From Streptomyces venezuelae (GTDB lineage Bacteria; Actinomycetota; Actinomycetes; Streptomycetales; Streptomycetaceae), in the NCBI RefSeq assembly GCF_008642375.1, contig NZ_CP029194.1:6441001-6505000 (forward strand): 64,000 bases of DNA, in the 5' to 3' direction. The notes under the pieces were generated by a model. The model did not search any database. It was given only the letters and a program-made list of their open reading frames with translations, and was not told where the DNA came from. Shown here piece after piece: positions 26,615 to 34,427 of this stretch. The translations under genes were made by a program, and so were the position numbers. Every line of letters starts with the position of its first letter. Position 1 is the stretch's first letter.

Positions 26615-27204
26615 GCCGCGTAGGCCGCGTTGAGCGCACCACCAAGGAGACGTCCGTCGTCGTCGAGATCGACCTCGACGGCACCGGAAAGGTCGACGTG
26701 TCGACCGGGGTCGGCTTCTACGACCACATGCTCGACCAGCTCGGCCGCCACGGCCTCTTCGACCTGACGGTCAAGACCGACGGCGACCTGCACATCGACT
26801 CGCACCACACCATCGAGGACACCGCCCTCGCCCTCGGCGCCGCCTTCAAGCAGGCCCTCGGCGACAAGGTCGGCATCTACCGCTTCGGCAACTGCACCGT
26901 CCCGCTGGACGAGTCCCTCGCCCAGGTGACGGTCGACCTCTCCGGCCGCCCCTACCTCGTGCACACCGAGCCCGAGAACATGGCACCGATGATCGGCTCG
27001 TACGACACGACGATGACCCGGCACATCTTCGAGTCCTTCGTCGCACAGGCCCAGATCGCGCTGCACATCCACGTCCCGTACGGGCGTAACGCCCACCACA
27101 TCGTGGAGTGCCAGTTCAAGGCCTTCGCCCGCGCCCTCCGCTACGCCTCCGAGCGCGACCCGCGCGCCGCCGGAATCCTCCCCTCCACGAAGGGCGCGCT
27201 CTGA
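26611..27204 (+). CDS. hisB: Imidazoleglycerol-phosphate dehydratase
   Basis: The Mn-dependent dehydratase of histidine synthesis, 197 residues, monofunctional (no phosphatase domain as in E. coli HisB). The two His-rich metal motifs are visible: DSHHTIEDTAL and GRNAHHIVECQFKA. GFYDHMLDQLGRHG holds further ligands. Start ATG overlaps the hisC stop. A tiny membrane-protein gene follows two bases after its stop. Confidence 0.97.
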   Translation: MSRVGRVERTTKETSVVVEIDLDGTGKVDVSTGVGFYDHMLDQLGRHGLFDLTVKTDGDLHIDSHHTIEDTALALGAAFKQALGDKVGIYRFGNCTVPLDESLAQVTVDLSGRPYLVHTEPENMAPMIGSYDTTMTRHIFESFVAQAQIALHIHVPYGRNAHHIVECQFKAFARALRYASERDPRAAGILPSTKGAL

Positions 27205-27206
27205 CC

Positions 27207-27371
27207 GTGAACGGCCTCTCCACCATTCTCATCGTCGTCGGGCTCTTCCTGCTCGGCGGCATCTACTCCTTCGTCAAGCAGCAGATGCCCAAGGGCGTCA
27301 TCGTGCTCGTCGCCATCGGCGCCGCCATGTCCCTCGGCGCCGGCGTGCTGCGGCTGGACGTGTGGTCATGA
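27207..27371 (+). CDS. Small two-helix membrane protein inside the his operon, 54 aa
   Basis: The GTG at 27207 lies just after the hisB stop and the TGA overlaps the hisH ATG, so it is translated as part of the operon. The peptide reads MNGLSTILIVVGLFLLGG, then YSFVKQQMPKG, then a second hydrophobic stretch VIVLVAIGAAMSLGAGVL. It is therefore a hairpin membrane protein with a short basic loop. No function is known; the coupling at both ends argues that it is a real gene and not a spacer. Confidence 0.8.
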   Translation: MNGLSTILIVVGLFLLGGIYSFVKQQMPKGVIVLVAIGAAMSLGAGVLRLDVWS

Positions 27372-28018
27372 CCGTGACCGGCAGCCCCAAGAAGGTCGTC
27401 GTCTTCGACTACGGCTTCGGCAACGTCCGCTCCGCCGAGCGCGCGCTCGCCCGGGTCGGCGCCGACGTCGAGATCACCCGCGACTACGACAAGGCCATGA
27501 ACGCCGACGGACTCCTCGTCCCCGGCGTCGGCGCCTTCTCCGCCTGCATGAGCGGACTCAAGGAGGCCCGCGGCGAGTGGATCATCGGCCGCCGGCTCTC
27601 CGGCGGCCGCCCCGTCATGGGCATCTGCGTCGGCATGCAGATCCTCTTCGGCCAGGGCATCGAGCACGGCGTGGAGACCGAGGGCCTCGACGAGTGGCCC
27701 GGTACGGTCGAGCCGTTGAACGCCCCCGTCGTGCCCCACATGGGCTGGAACACGGTGGACGCGCCCGAGGGCAGCGAGCTCTTCGCCGGCCTCGACGCCG
27801 ACGCCCGGTACTACTTCGTGCACTCCTACGCGGTGCGCGAGTGGACCCTGGAGGTCGGCAACAAGAACATGCGCGCCCCCAAGGTCACCTGGGCCACCCA
27901 CGGCGAGCCGTTCGTCGCGGCCGTCGAGAACGGCGCCCTGTGGGCGACCCAGTTCCACCCCGAGAAGTCCGGCGACGCCGGAGCCCAGCTCCTCACCAAC
28001 TGGATCGGAACCCTGTGA
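27368..28018 (+). CDS. hisH: Imidazole glycerol phosphate synthase, glutaminase subunit
   Basis: A class I glutamine amidotransferase, 216 residues, that feeds ammonia to HisF. The nucleophile is Cys87 in GICVGMQILF; the triad is completed by His197 and Glu199 in QFHPEKSG. FDYGFGNVRSAERAL is the usual start. Start ATG 27368 overlaps the stop of the small membrane gene (ATGA), and the stop overlaps the priA GTG. Confidence 0.97.
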   Translation: MTVTGSPKKVVVFDYGFGNVRSAERALARVGADVEITRDYDKAMNADGLLVPGVGAFSACMSGLKEARGEWIIGRRLSGGRPVMGICVGMQILFGQGIEHGVETEGLDEWPGTVEPLNAPVVPHMGWNTVDAPEGSELFAGLDADARYYFVHSYAVREWTLEVGNKNMRAPKVTWATHGEPFVAAVENGALWATQFHPEKSGDAGAQLLTNWIGTL

Positions 28019-28743
28019 GCACTCTCGAACTCCTCCCCGCCGTCGACGTCCGCGACGGTCAGGCCGTCCGTCTCGTCCACGGCGAGTCCGGCAGCGAGAC
28101 CTCCTACGGCTCCCCGCTGGAGGCGGCCCTCGCCTGGCAGAGGTCGGGCGCCGAGTGGCTGCACCTGGTCGACCTCGACGCCGCCTTCGGCACGGGTGAC
28201 AACCGGGAGCTGATCGCCGAGGTCGCCAAGGCCATGGACATCAAGGTGGAGCTCTCCGGCGGCATCCGCGACGACGCCTCCCTCGCGGCGGCCCTCGCCA
28301 CCGGCTGCACCCGCGTCAACCTCGGCACCGCGGCCCTCGAGACCCCCGAGTGGGTCGCCAAGGTCATCGCCGAGTACGGCGACAAGATCGCCGTCGGCCT
28401 CGACGTCCGTGGCACGACCCTGCGCGGCCGCGGCTGGACCCGCGACGGCGGCGACCTCTACGAGACGCTCGCCCGCCTCGACTCCGAGGGCTGCTCCCGC
28501 TACGTCGTCACCGACATCGCCAAGGACGGCACGCTCCAGGGCCCCAACCTGGAGCTCCTGAGGAACGTCTGCGCGGCCACCGACAAGCCCGTCGTCGCCT
28601 CCGGCGGCGTCTCCTCCCTGGACGACCTGCGGGCCATCTCGGAGCTGGTCCCGCTGGGCGTCGAGGGCGCGATCGTCGGCAAGGCGCTCTACGCCAAGGC
28701 CTTCACCCTCGAAGAGGCGCTGGGGGCGGTGGCTGCCGTATGA
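28015..28743 (+). CDS. priA: Bifunctional HisA/TrpF isomerase PriA
   Basis: A (beta/alpha)8 isomerase of 242 residues that acts on both ProFAR (histidine pathway) and phosphoribosyl anthranilate (tryptophan pathway). Catalytic Asp11 (LLPAVDVRDG) and Asp130 (VGLDVRG) stand at the numbers known for S. coelicolor PriA. No trpF is seen in the window, consistent with dual function. Start GTG overlaps the hisH stop. This gene is the metabolic bridge between the his operon here and the trp genes 8 kb downstream. Confidence 0.95.
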   Translation: MSTLELLPAVDVRDGQAVRLVHGESGSETSYGSPLEAALAWQRSGAEWLHLVDLDAAFGTGDNRELIAEVAKAMDIKVELSGGIRDDASLAAALATGCTRVNLGTAALETPEWVAKVIAEYGDKIAVGLDVRGTTLRGRGWTRDGGDLYETLARLDSEGCSRYVVTDIAKDGTLQGPNLELLRNVCAATDKPVVASGGVSSLDDLRAISELVPLGVEGAIVGKALYAKAFTLEEALGAVAAV

Positions 28744-29138
28744 CCGACGGCGTGAAGAAGGTCGTCACCGGCGCCCCCTGGGAGGAGCAGTTCGGCTACT
28801 CCCGCGCGGTGGAGCTCCCGAACGGCCTGGTCCTCGTCGCCGGCTGTACGTCGGTGGTCGGCGGCCAGATCGCCGGCGGAGGCCCGTACGACCAGACGGT
28901 GAACTCCTTCAACGTGGCCTTCGGCGCCCTGAAGCAGCTCGGTCTGGGCCCGGAGGACGTCGTCCGCACCCGGATGTACATCACCCACGCCCGGGACGTG
29001 GACGAGGTCGGGCGTGCCCACAAGGAGCTGTTCGACGCCGTCCGCCCGGCGGCTTCGATGATCATCGTCTCCGGCTTCGTCGACCCCAGCCTGGTCGTCG
29101 AGGTCGAGGTCGAGGCCTACAGGAGTGGTGCGGCATGA
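28740..29138 (+). CDS. RidA/YjgF-family protein
   Basis: A 132-residue member of the YjgF/YER057c/UK114 family. Typical blocks are GYSRAVELPNGLVLVAGCTS, FGALKQLGLGPEDVVRTRMYI and the C-terminal MIIVSGFVDPSLVVEVEVEAY. RidA proteins hydrolyse reactive enamine/imine intermediates made by PLP enzymes. The invariant Arg of true RidA lies in VVRTRMYI, where Arg is present. It is wedged between priA and hisF with 4-base overlaps on both sides, so its level follows the pathway. Confidence 0.9.
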   Translation: MTDGVKKVVTGAPWEEQFGYSRAVELPNGLVLVAGCTSVVGGQIAGGGPYDQTVNSFNVAFGALKQLGLGPEDVVRTRMYITHARDVDEVGRAHKELFDAVRPAASMIIVSGFVDPSLVVEVEVEAYRSGAA

Positions 29139-29890
29139 GCCTCGCCGTACGCGTGATTCCCTGCCTGGACGTGGACAACGGCCGGGTCGTCAAGGGCGTC
29201 AACTTCCAGAACCTCCGCGACGCGGGCGACCCCGTCGAGATGGCCAAGCTGTACGACGCCGAGGGCGCCGACGAGCTGACCTTCCTCGACATCACCGCCT
29301 CCTCCGGGAACCGGGAGACCACCTACGACGTGGTGCGCCGCACCGCCGAGCAGGTCTTCATCCCGCTCACGGTCGGCGGCGGCGTCCGCGCGGCGGAGGA
29401 CGTCGACAAGCTGCTGCGGGCCGGGGCCGACAAGGTGGGCGTCAACACCGCCGCCATCGAGCGCCCCGAGCTCATCCGGGAGATCGCGGAGCGCTTCGGC
29501 CGCCAGGTGCTCGTTCTGTCGGTCGACGCCCGGCGTACCGCCTCCGGCTCCTTCGAGGTGACGACGCACGGCGGCCGCAAGGGCACCGGCATCGACGCGG
29601 TCGAGTGGGCGCACCGGGCCGCCGAGCTCGGCGCGGGGGAGATCCTCCTCAACTCGATGGACGCCGACGGCACGAAGGACGGCTACGACACCGAGATGAT
29701 CGCGGCCGTGCGCAAGCACGTCACGGTCCCGGTGATCGCCTCCGGCGGCGCCGGCAAGCTCGCCGACTTCCCGCCGGCGGTCGCGGCGGGCGCGGACGCG
29801 GTGCTCGCGGCCTCCGTCTTCCACTTCGGCGACCTGCGGATCTCGCAGGTCAAGGACGCGCTGCGGGAGGCGGGCCACCCGGTCCGCTGA
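29135..29890 (+). CDS. hisF: Imidazole glycerol phosphate synthase, cyclase subunit
   Basis: The (beta/alpha)8 cyclase that uses HisH-derived ammonia, making IGP and AICAR. 251 residues. Catalytic Asp12 (IPCLDVDNGRVVKG) and Asp131 (LSVDARR) are present. The phosphate loops TVGGGVRAAED and IASGGAGKLADF are intact. The start ATG overlaps the preceding stop. It is the last gene of the operon; a hairpin terminator follows nine bases after the stop. Confidence 0.97.
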   Translation: MSLAVRVIPCLDVDNGRVVKGVNFQNLRDAGDPVEMAKLYDAEGADELTFLDITASSGNRETTYDVVRRTAEQVFIPLTVGGGVRAAEDVDKLLRAGADKVGVNTAAIERPELIREIAERFGRQVLVLSVDARRTASGSFEVTTHGGRKGTGIDAVEWAHRAAELGAGEILLNSMDADGTKDGYDTEMIAAVRKHVTVPVIASGGAGKLADFPPAVAAGADAVLAASVFHFGDLRISQVKDALREAGHPVR

Positions 29891-29899
29891 GCCGTGGCC

Positions 29900-29927
29900 G
29901 GAAGGGGCTCCTTCGGGAGCCCCTTCC
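29900..29927 (+). terminator. Terminator of the his operon
   Basis: A perfect 12-bp stem (29900-29911 with 29916-29927) closed by a stable TTCG tetraloop, followed by a short T/C-rich tail. Confidence 0.9.
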
Positions 29928-29951
29928 TCTTCCCCAGATGCACAGGATTAT

Positions 29952-29973
29952 TTGTGCAATTTCTGTTGTGCAA
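29952..29973. promoter_or_regulatory. Direct TTGTGCAA repeats upstream of the ArsR gene
   Basis: TTGTGCAA occurs at 29952-29959 and 29966-29973, spaced 14 bp start to start, in an AT-rich island. A TATCTA -10-like box at 29985-29990 follows, 12 bases before the ATG. The octamer is nearly palindromic. It is a good candidate for the autoregulatory site of the ArsR-family protein. Confidence 0.45.
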
Positions 29974-30001
29974 GTTTTCTTTCGTATCTAGGGTCAGTGT
30001 C

Positions 30002-30589
30002 ATGACCTCGCAGGAGAACCGTCGGATCACCGACCTCGGCACCCTCAAGGCCATCTCGCACCCACTGCGGATGCGCCTCTACCGGGCCCTCTTCGTGGCC
30101 CGCACGGCCACGGCCTCCCAGCTCGCCGACCAGGTCGACGAGGCCGTCTCGCTCGTCAGCTACCACCTGCGCAAACTCGCCGACCACGGCCTCATCGAGG
30201 AGGCCGAGAACCGGTCGGCGGACGGCCGCGAGCGCTGGTGGCAGACGAGCTCGTACGGGGTCGAGATCCGCGACGAGGACGTCCGGGGAACCCCCGAGCT
30301 GGCCGCCGCGAGCGACGCCCTCGGCCGCACCATCAACGAGCAGCGCACCGAGCTCCACCGGCGCTACCTCGACGAGCGGCTGACCTGGTCCGAGGCCTGG
30401 CGCTCCGCCTCGATCAGCTCCGAATGGCTGCCGCGGCTGACCGCCGAGGAACTCGCCGCGCTCGGCGAGGAACTGGGCGCCGTCTGCGAGAAGTACGACC
30501 AGAAGGCCCGCGCCGCCGAAGCCGCCGGCGACACCGAGGGCCGCGAGAAGGTCGCCGTCCACCTCCACGCGTTCCCCTACCGCTCATGA
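30002..30589 (+). CDS. ArsR-family transcriptional regulator
   Basis: A 195-residue winged-helix regulator. Residues ~10-85 are the DNA-binding domain: LKAISHPLRMRLYRAL, then the recognition helix region TASQLADQVDEAVSLVSYHLRKLADHGLIEEAE. The remaining ~110 residues are helical and charged, longer than classic metal-sensing ArsR. No Cys metal site (the CVC motif) is visible, so it is probably not an arsenic sensor. It overlaps the MFS exporter ATG by 4 bases, so the pair is a regulator-exporter unit. Confidence 0.9.
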   Translation: MTSQENRRITDLGTLKAISHPLRMRLYRALFVARTATASQLADQVDEAVSLVSYHLRKLADHGLIEEAENRSADGRERWWQTSSYGVEIRDEDVRGTPELAAASDALGRTINEQRTELHRRYLDERLTWSEAWRSASISSEWLPRLTAEELAALGEELGAVCEKYDQKARAAEAAGDTEGREKVAVHLHAFPYRS

Positions 30590-31824
30590 CGGCCACCGCG
30601 CTCGCCCCCGTCGAGCGCCCCGCCTACCGCGACCCCAACGTCCTGCGCTGGCTCGGCGCGTACACCGCCTCCGCCACCGGTGACATGGTCTACCACCTGG
30701 CCCTCTCCTGGGCCGCCGTGCAGAGCGGCACCCCGGCGCAGGCCGGGATCGTCCTCGCCCTCAGCGCCGTGATGCGCGCCCTGCTCATGCTCGGCGGGGG
30801 AGTCGTCGCCGACCGCTTCGGCCCCTGGCGGGTCGTCATATCCTCCGACGCGGTCCGCTGCGTCGTCGTCCTCGGCGTCGCCGCGGCACTGGCGCTCGCC
30901 ACCCCCGGCCTCTGGGTCCTCGCCGCCGTCGCGCTCGTCTTCGGAGCCGTGGACGCCCTGTTCATGCCCGCCGTCGGCGCCCTGCCGCCGAGGATCGCCG
31001 CCTCCGGGCAGCTCGCCAGGGTCCAGGGGATGCGCGGCCTCGCCTACCGGATCTCGGTCCTCGTCGGCGCCCCGCTCGGCGGACTCGCGGTCGCCCTCGG
31101 CGGATCGGCCGCCGCGTTCGCCGCCGCCGGGCTGCTCTTCGCCTTCTCGCTGCCCCTGCTCCTGGCGCTCCGGCTCAGGCCGCTGCCGACCGGCGAAGGG
31201 GCCCGCGAGAAGACCACCGTCCTGCGCGACCTCACCGACGGTCTGCGCTACATCCGCCGCCACCGCGTCCTCGGCCCGCTGATGATCGTCGTCGCCCTCA
31301 GCGACCTCGGCTTCGTCGGCCCCCTCAACGTCGGTCTCGCGCTCCTGTCCGACCTGCGCGGCTGGGGCGCCGCCGGCATCGGCTGGATCCTGGCCGGATT
31401 CGGTACGGGCGCGGGGGCCGCGTCCCTGCTCCTGACCGTACGGGGCCGCGTCCCGCGCGCCGGGTGGGTCCTCTCCTGGACCATCGCCCTCGGCGCGGTG
31501 TCGATCGCCGCCCTCGCGTACGTGCCGACGCTGCCGGTGGCCGTCGCCGTCTCCGTCTCGGTCGGCCTGCTCGCCGGCCTCAGCGGCGCCCTGTGCGGAG
31601 CACTCACCCAGACCGAGTGCGACCCCGCCTACCTGGGCCGGGTCACCTCGGTGTCCACCTTCTTCAGCATCGGCATCGCCCCGCTGAGCTTCCCGCTCAC
31701 CGGCGCGGCCGTCGGCCTGTGGGGCCCCGCACCGGTCTTCACGGCCAGCGCCGCGGTCTGCGCCCTCGGCGGGATCTACGGCCTCTCGGTGAAGTCCCTC
31801 CGCCGCGCCGAACTGCCGAAGTGA
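30586..31824 (+). CDS. MFS transporter
   Basis: A 412-residue major facilitator with about 12 hydrophobic segments, closest in look to the enterobactin/macrolide exporter-like group. RWLGAYTASATGDMVYHLALSW is helix 1, and GGGVVADRFGPWRVVISSD holds the loop 2-3 motif (G-x-x-x-D-R-x-G). KTTVLRDLTDGLRYIRRH is the central cytoplasmic loop. It is translationally coupled to the ArsR regulator. It probably exports a small hydrophobic compound; the substrate is unknown. It converges with the next gene, with seven bases between stops. Confidence 0.88.
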   Translation: MTATALAPVERPAYRDPNVLRWLGAYTASATGDMVYHLALSWAAVQSGTPAQAGIVLALSAVMRALLMLGGGVVADRFGPWRVVISSDAVRCVVVLGVAAALALATPGLWVLAAVALVFGAVDALFMPAVGALPPRIAASGQLARVQGMRGLAYRISVLVGAPLGGLAVALGGSAAAFAAAGLLFAFSLPLLLALRLRPLPTGEGAREKTTVLRDLTDGLRYIRRHRVLGPLMIVVALSDLGFVGPLNVGLALLSDLRGWGAAGIGWILAGFGTGAGAASLLLTVRGRVPRAGWVLSWTIALGAVSIAALAYVPTLPVAVAVSVSVGLLAGLSGALCGALTQTECDPAYLGRVTSVSTFFSIGIAPLSFPLTGAAVGLWGPAPVFTASAAVCALGGIYGLSVKSLRRAELPK

Positions 31825-31831
31825 GCCGGGA

Positions 31832-32467
31832 CTAGATCCCCAGCTGCTTCGTCTCCCGCAGCCGCTCGATCGCGTCCGGTTCACCCTCCAGGGCCACCTT
31901 CGCCGAGTCCTGGCGCCCGTACAGGTACATCAGCAGCTCGCCCGGCTCCCCGGAGGCCGTCACCACCGGGGTACCGCGGTGGGCCACCGCCGTCTGGCCG
32001 TTCGGGCGGCGCAGCACCAGGCCCACCGGGGCCTTCCGGCCCATCAGGCGGGCCGTCTTCTCCAGACGGGACCAGAGGGTGTCAGCGAAGACCGGGTCGA
32101 GCTCGCGCGCCGACCAGTCGGACTGGGCACGCCGTACGTCCTCCGCGTGGACGTAGAACTCCACGACGTTCGCCCCCTCGTCCACCTGCTTGATCGTGAA
32201 CGGCGAGAACTTCGGCGGCCCCGTGCGGATGAGCTGGATCAGCTCCTCGTACGGCTTCTCGGCGTATTCCGCCGTCACCCGGTCCATCCGCTCCTTCAGC
32301 GCCGGCACGACCGCACCCGCCGCCGCGTCCGGCCGCCGCTCGCGCACCACCACATGGGCGGCGAGGTCCCGGGTCCGCCAGCCCTCGCAGAGCGTCGGGG
32401 CGTCCGGGCCCGCCGCCTCCAACAGATCGGCGAGCAGAAGCCGTTCACGTTTCGCATGCGTCGACAT
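31832..32467 (-). CDS. TIGR03085-type (DinB/MDMPI-like) protein
   Basis: A 211-residue protein. RERLLLADLLEAAGPDAPTLCEGWRTRDLAAHVVVRERRPD is the N-terminal four-helix bundle characteristic of the mycothiol-dependent maleylpyruvate isomerase/DinB-like superfamily; the Trp-x-x-x-D-x-x-x-H block provides metal ligands. VVEFYVHAEDVRRAQ contains further His residues. The length and sequence fit actinobacterial TIGR03085 proteins. It diverges from hisI across 84 bases. A mycothiol-dependent reaction is possible, not shown. Confidence 0.8.
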   Translation of the reverse strand: MSTHAKRERLLLADLLEAAGPDAPTLCEGWRTRDLAAHVVVRERRPDAAAGAVVPALKERMDRVTAEYAEKPYEELIQLIRTGPPKFSPFTIKQVDEGANVVEFYVHAEDVRRAQSDWSARELDPVFADTLWSRLEKTARLMGRKAPVGLVLRRPNGQTAVAHRGTPVVTASGEPGELLMYLYGRQDSAKVALEGEPDAIERLRETKQLGI

Positions 32468-32539
32468 GCCCGCCAGCGTACGACCGGGGCCGCCGGTCCG
32501 CCCAGTGGACACCGCGCCGGACACCGCCCCCGCGCGCGG

Positions 32540-32551
32540 CACAATGGCCCC
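32540..32551 (+). promoter_or_regulatory. -10 box of a probably leaderless hisI mRNA
   Basis: CACAAT at 32540-32545 differs from the TACAAT optimum by one base and lies six bases before the hisI ATG. No ribosome site is visible before the ATG. A transcript starting at the A of ATG would therefore be leaderless, which is common in Streptomyces. Confidence 0.45.
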
Positions 32552-32902
32552 ATGAGCAGCAATCTCGACCCGGCCGTCGCCGCCCGCCTCAAGCGCAGCC
32601 CCGACGGGCTCGTGCCCGCCATCGCCCAGCAGTACGACACCGGCGAGGTGCTGATGCTCGGCTGGATGGACGACGAGGCACTCCACCGCACCCTCACCAC
32701 CGGCCGCGCCACCTACTGGTCCCGCAGCCGCAACGAGTACTGGGTCAAGGGCGACACCTCCGGGCACGTCCAGCACGTCAAGGCCGTCGCCCTCGACTGC
32801 GACGCCGACACCGTCCTCGTCAAGGTCGACCAGGTCGGAGCCGCCTGCCACACCGGCGACCGCACCTGCTTCGACGCCGACGTGCTCCCGCTCTCCCAGT
32901 AA
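32552..32902 (+). CDS. hisI: Phosphoribosyl-AMP cyclohydrolase
   Basis: The monofunctional cyclohydrolase of histidine synthesis, 116 residues (no HisE domain). VPAIAQQYDTGEVLMLGWMDDEAL and ATYWSRSRNEYWVKGDTSGH are the family blocks. DCDADTVLVKVDQVGAACHTGDRTCF carries the Zn Cys and Mg Asp ligands. It is 11 bases upstream of trpE and almost certainly cotranscribed with it, another his-trp link. Confidence 0.96.
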   Translation: MSSNLDPAVAARLKRSPDGLVPAIAQQYDTGEVLMLGWMDDEALHRTLTTGRATYWSRSRNEYWVKGDTSGHVQHVKAVALDCDADTVLVKVDQVGAACHTGDRTCFDADVLPLSQ

Positions 32903-32913
32903 GGTCTGGCGCC

Positions 32914-34404
32914 ATGGATCTCGAGACCTTCCGCAAGCTGGCGGCCGACCGCCGCGTCATCCCCGTCAGCCGCAGGCTCCTCGCGGACGGCGACACCCCG
33001 GTCGGGCTCTACCGCAAGCTCGCCGCCGAACGGTCCGGCACCTTCCTCCTCGAATCCGCGGAGAACGGCCGCAGCTGGTCCCGCTACTCCTTCGTCGGAG
33101 TCCGCAGCGACGCCACCCTCACCGTCCGGGACGGCGAGGCCCACTGGCTCGGCACCCCGCCCGTCGGCGTCCCCACGGACGGCGACCCGCTCCAGGCCCT
33201 GCGCGCCACCGTCGAGACTCTTCACACGCCCCGGAGCCCCGAGCCCGGCATGCCCCCCTTCACCGGCGGCATGGTCGGCTACCTCGGCTACGACATCGTC
33301 CGCCGCCTGGAGAAGATCGGCGACTCCACCCGCGACGACCTGGAGCTCCCCGAGCTCACCATGCTCCTCACCAGCGACCTCGCGGTCCTCGACCACTGGG
33401 ACGGCACGGTCCTGCTGATCGCCAACGCGATCAACCACAACGACCTGGAGACCGGCGTCGACGAGGCGTACGCACACGCCGTCGCCCGCCTCGACGCCAT
33501 GGAGGCCGACCTGGCCCGCCCGGTCGCCACCGTCCCCGCCGCGCTCCCGCCCTCCGAGCTCCCCGAGTTCTCGGCGCTCTGGGGCGGCCCGGCCTACCAG
33601 GACGCCGTCGAGGACATCAAGGAGCGGATCCGGGCCGGCGAGGCCTTCCAGGTCGTCCCCTCGCAGCGCTTCGAGACCCCGTGCGCGGCCTCCGCGCTCG
33701 ACGTCTACCGGGTGCTGCGGGCCACCAACCCCTCCCCGTACATGTACCTCTTCCGCTTCGAGAACGGCTTCGACGTCGTCGGATCCAGCCCCGAGGCCCT
33801 CGTCAAGGTCGAGGACGGCCATGCCCTCCTCCACCCCATCGCGGGCACCCGGCACCGCGGCGCCACCCCGCAGGAGGACCACGACCTCGCAGAGGAGCTG
33901 CTCGCCGACCCCAAGGAGCGCGCCGAGCACCTCATGCTCGTCGACCTCGGCCGCAACGACCTCGGCCGGGTCTGTGCGCCCGGCTCGGTGGAGGTCGTGG
34001 ACTTCATGTCCGTCGAGCGCTACTCGCACGTCATGCACATCGTCTCCACCGTGACCGGCCGGGTCGCCGAGGGGCGGACCGCCTTCGACGTCCTCACCGC
34101 CTGCTTCCCGGCGGGCACGCTCTCCGGCGCGCCCAAGCCCCGCGCGATGCAGATCATCGAGGAGCTCGAACCCTCCCGGCGTGGCCTCTACGGCGGATGT
34201 GTCGGTTATCTCGATTTCGCCGGAGACGCCGACACGGCCATCGCCATCCGCACCGCGCTGCTCCGTGACGGAACGGCGTACGTGCAGGCCGGAGCGGGTG
34301 TCGTCGCGGATTCCGATCCGGTCGCCGAGGACAACGAGTGCCGCAACAAGGCCGCCGCCGTGCTCCGCGCCGTACACACCGCCAACCGGATGAACGGCTC
34401 CTGA
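32914..34404 (+). CDS. trpE: Anthranilate synthase component I
   Basis: It converts chorismate to anthranilate with ammonia from TrpG. 496 residues. The N-terminal lobe has the feedback site for Trp (LLESAENGRSWSRYSFVG, the L-E-S element). The chorismate-binding lobe has EAFQVVPSQRFE, SSPEALVKVEDG, HPIAGTRHRG, VDLGRNDLGRV and FPAGTLSGAPKPRAM. No trpG or trpD is in the window, so the glutaminase subunit must come from elsewhere. I looked for a Trp-codon leader in front of it and saw none. Confidence 0.97.
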   Translation: MDLETFRKLAADRRVIPVSRRLLADGDTPVGLYRKLAAERSGTFLLESAENGRSWSRYSFVGVRSDATLTVRDGEAHWLGTPPVGVPTDGDPLQALRATVETLHTPRSPEPGMPPFTGGMVGYLGYDIVRRLEKIGDSTRDDLELPELTMLLTSDLAVLDHWDGTVLLIANAINHNDLETGVDEAYAHAVARLDAMEADLARPVATVPAALPPSELPEFSALWGGPAYQDAVEDIKERIRAGEAFQVVPSQRFETPCAASALDVYRVLRATNPSPYMYLFRFENGFDVVGSSPEALVKVEDGHALLHPIAGTRHRGATPQEDHDLAEELLADPKERAEHLMLVDLGRNDLGRVCAPGSVEVVDFMSVERYSHVMHIVSTVTGRVAEGRTAFDVLTACFPAGTLSGAPKPRAMQIIEELEPSRRGLYGGCVGYLDFAGDADTAIAIRTALLRDGTAYVQAGAGVVADSDPVAEDNECRNKAAAVLRAVHTANRMNGS

Positions 34405-34427
34405 GTCCGTAGGGGATAGTGGGGTAC

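Noticed and set aside
32903..32913. Trp-codon leader peptide for trpE
   Set aside because: The hisI-trpE gap is 11 bases and the region before hisI has no Trp-rich frame.
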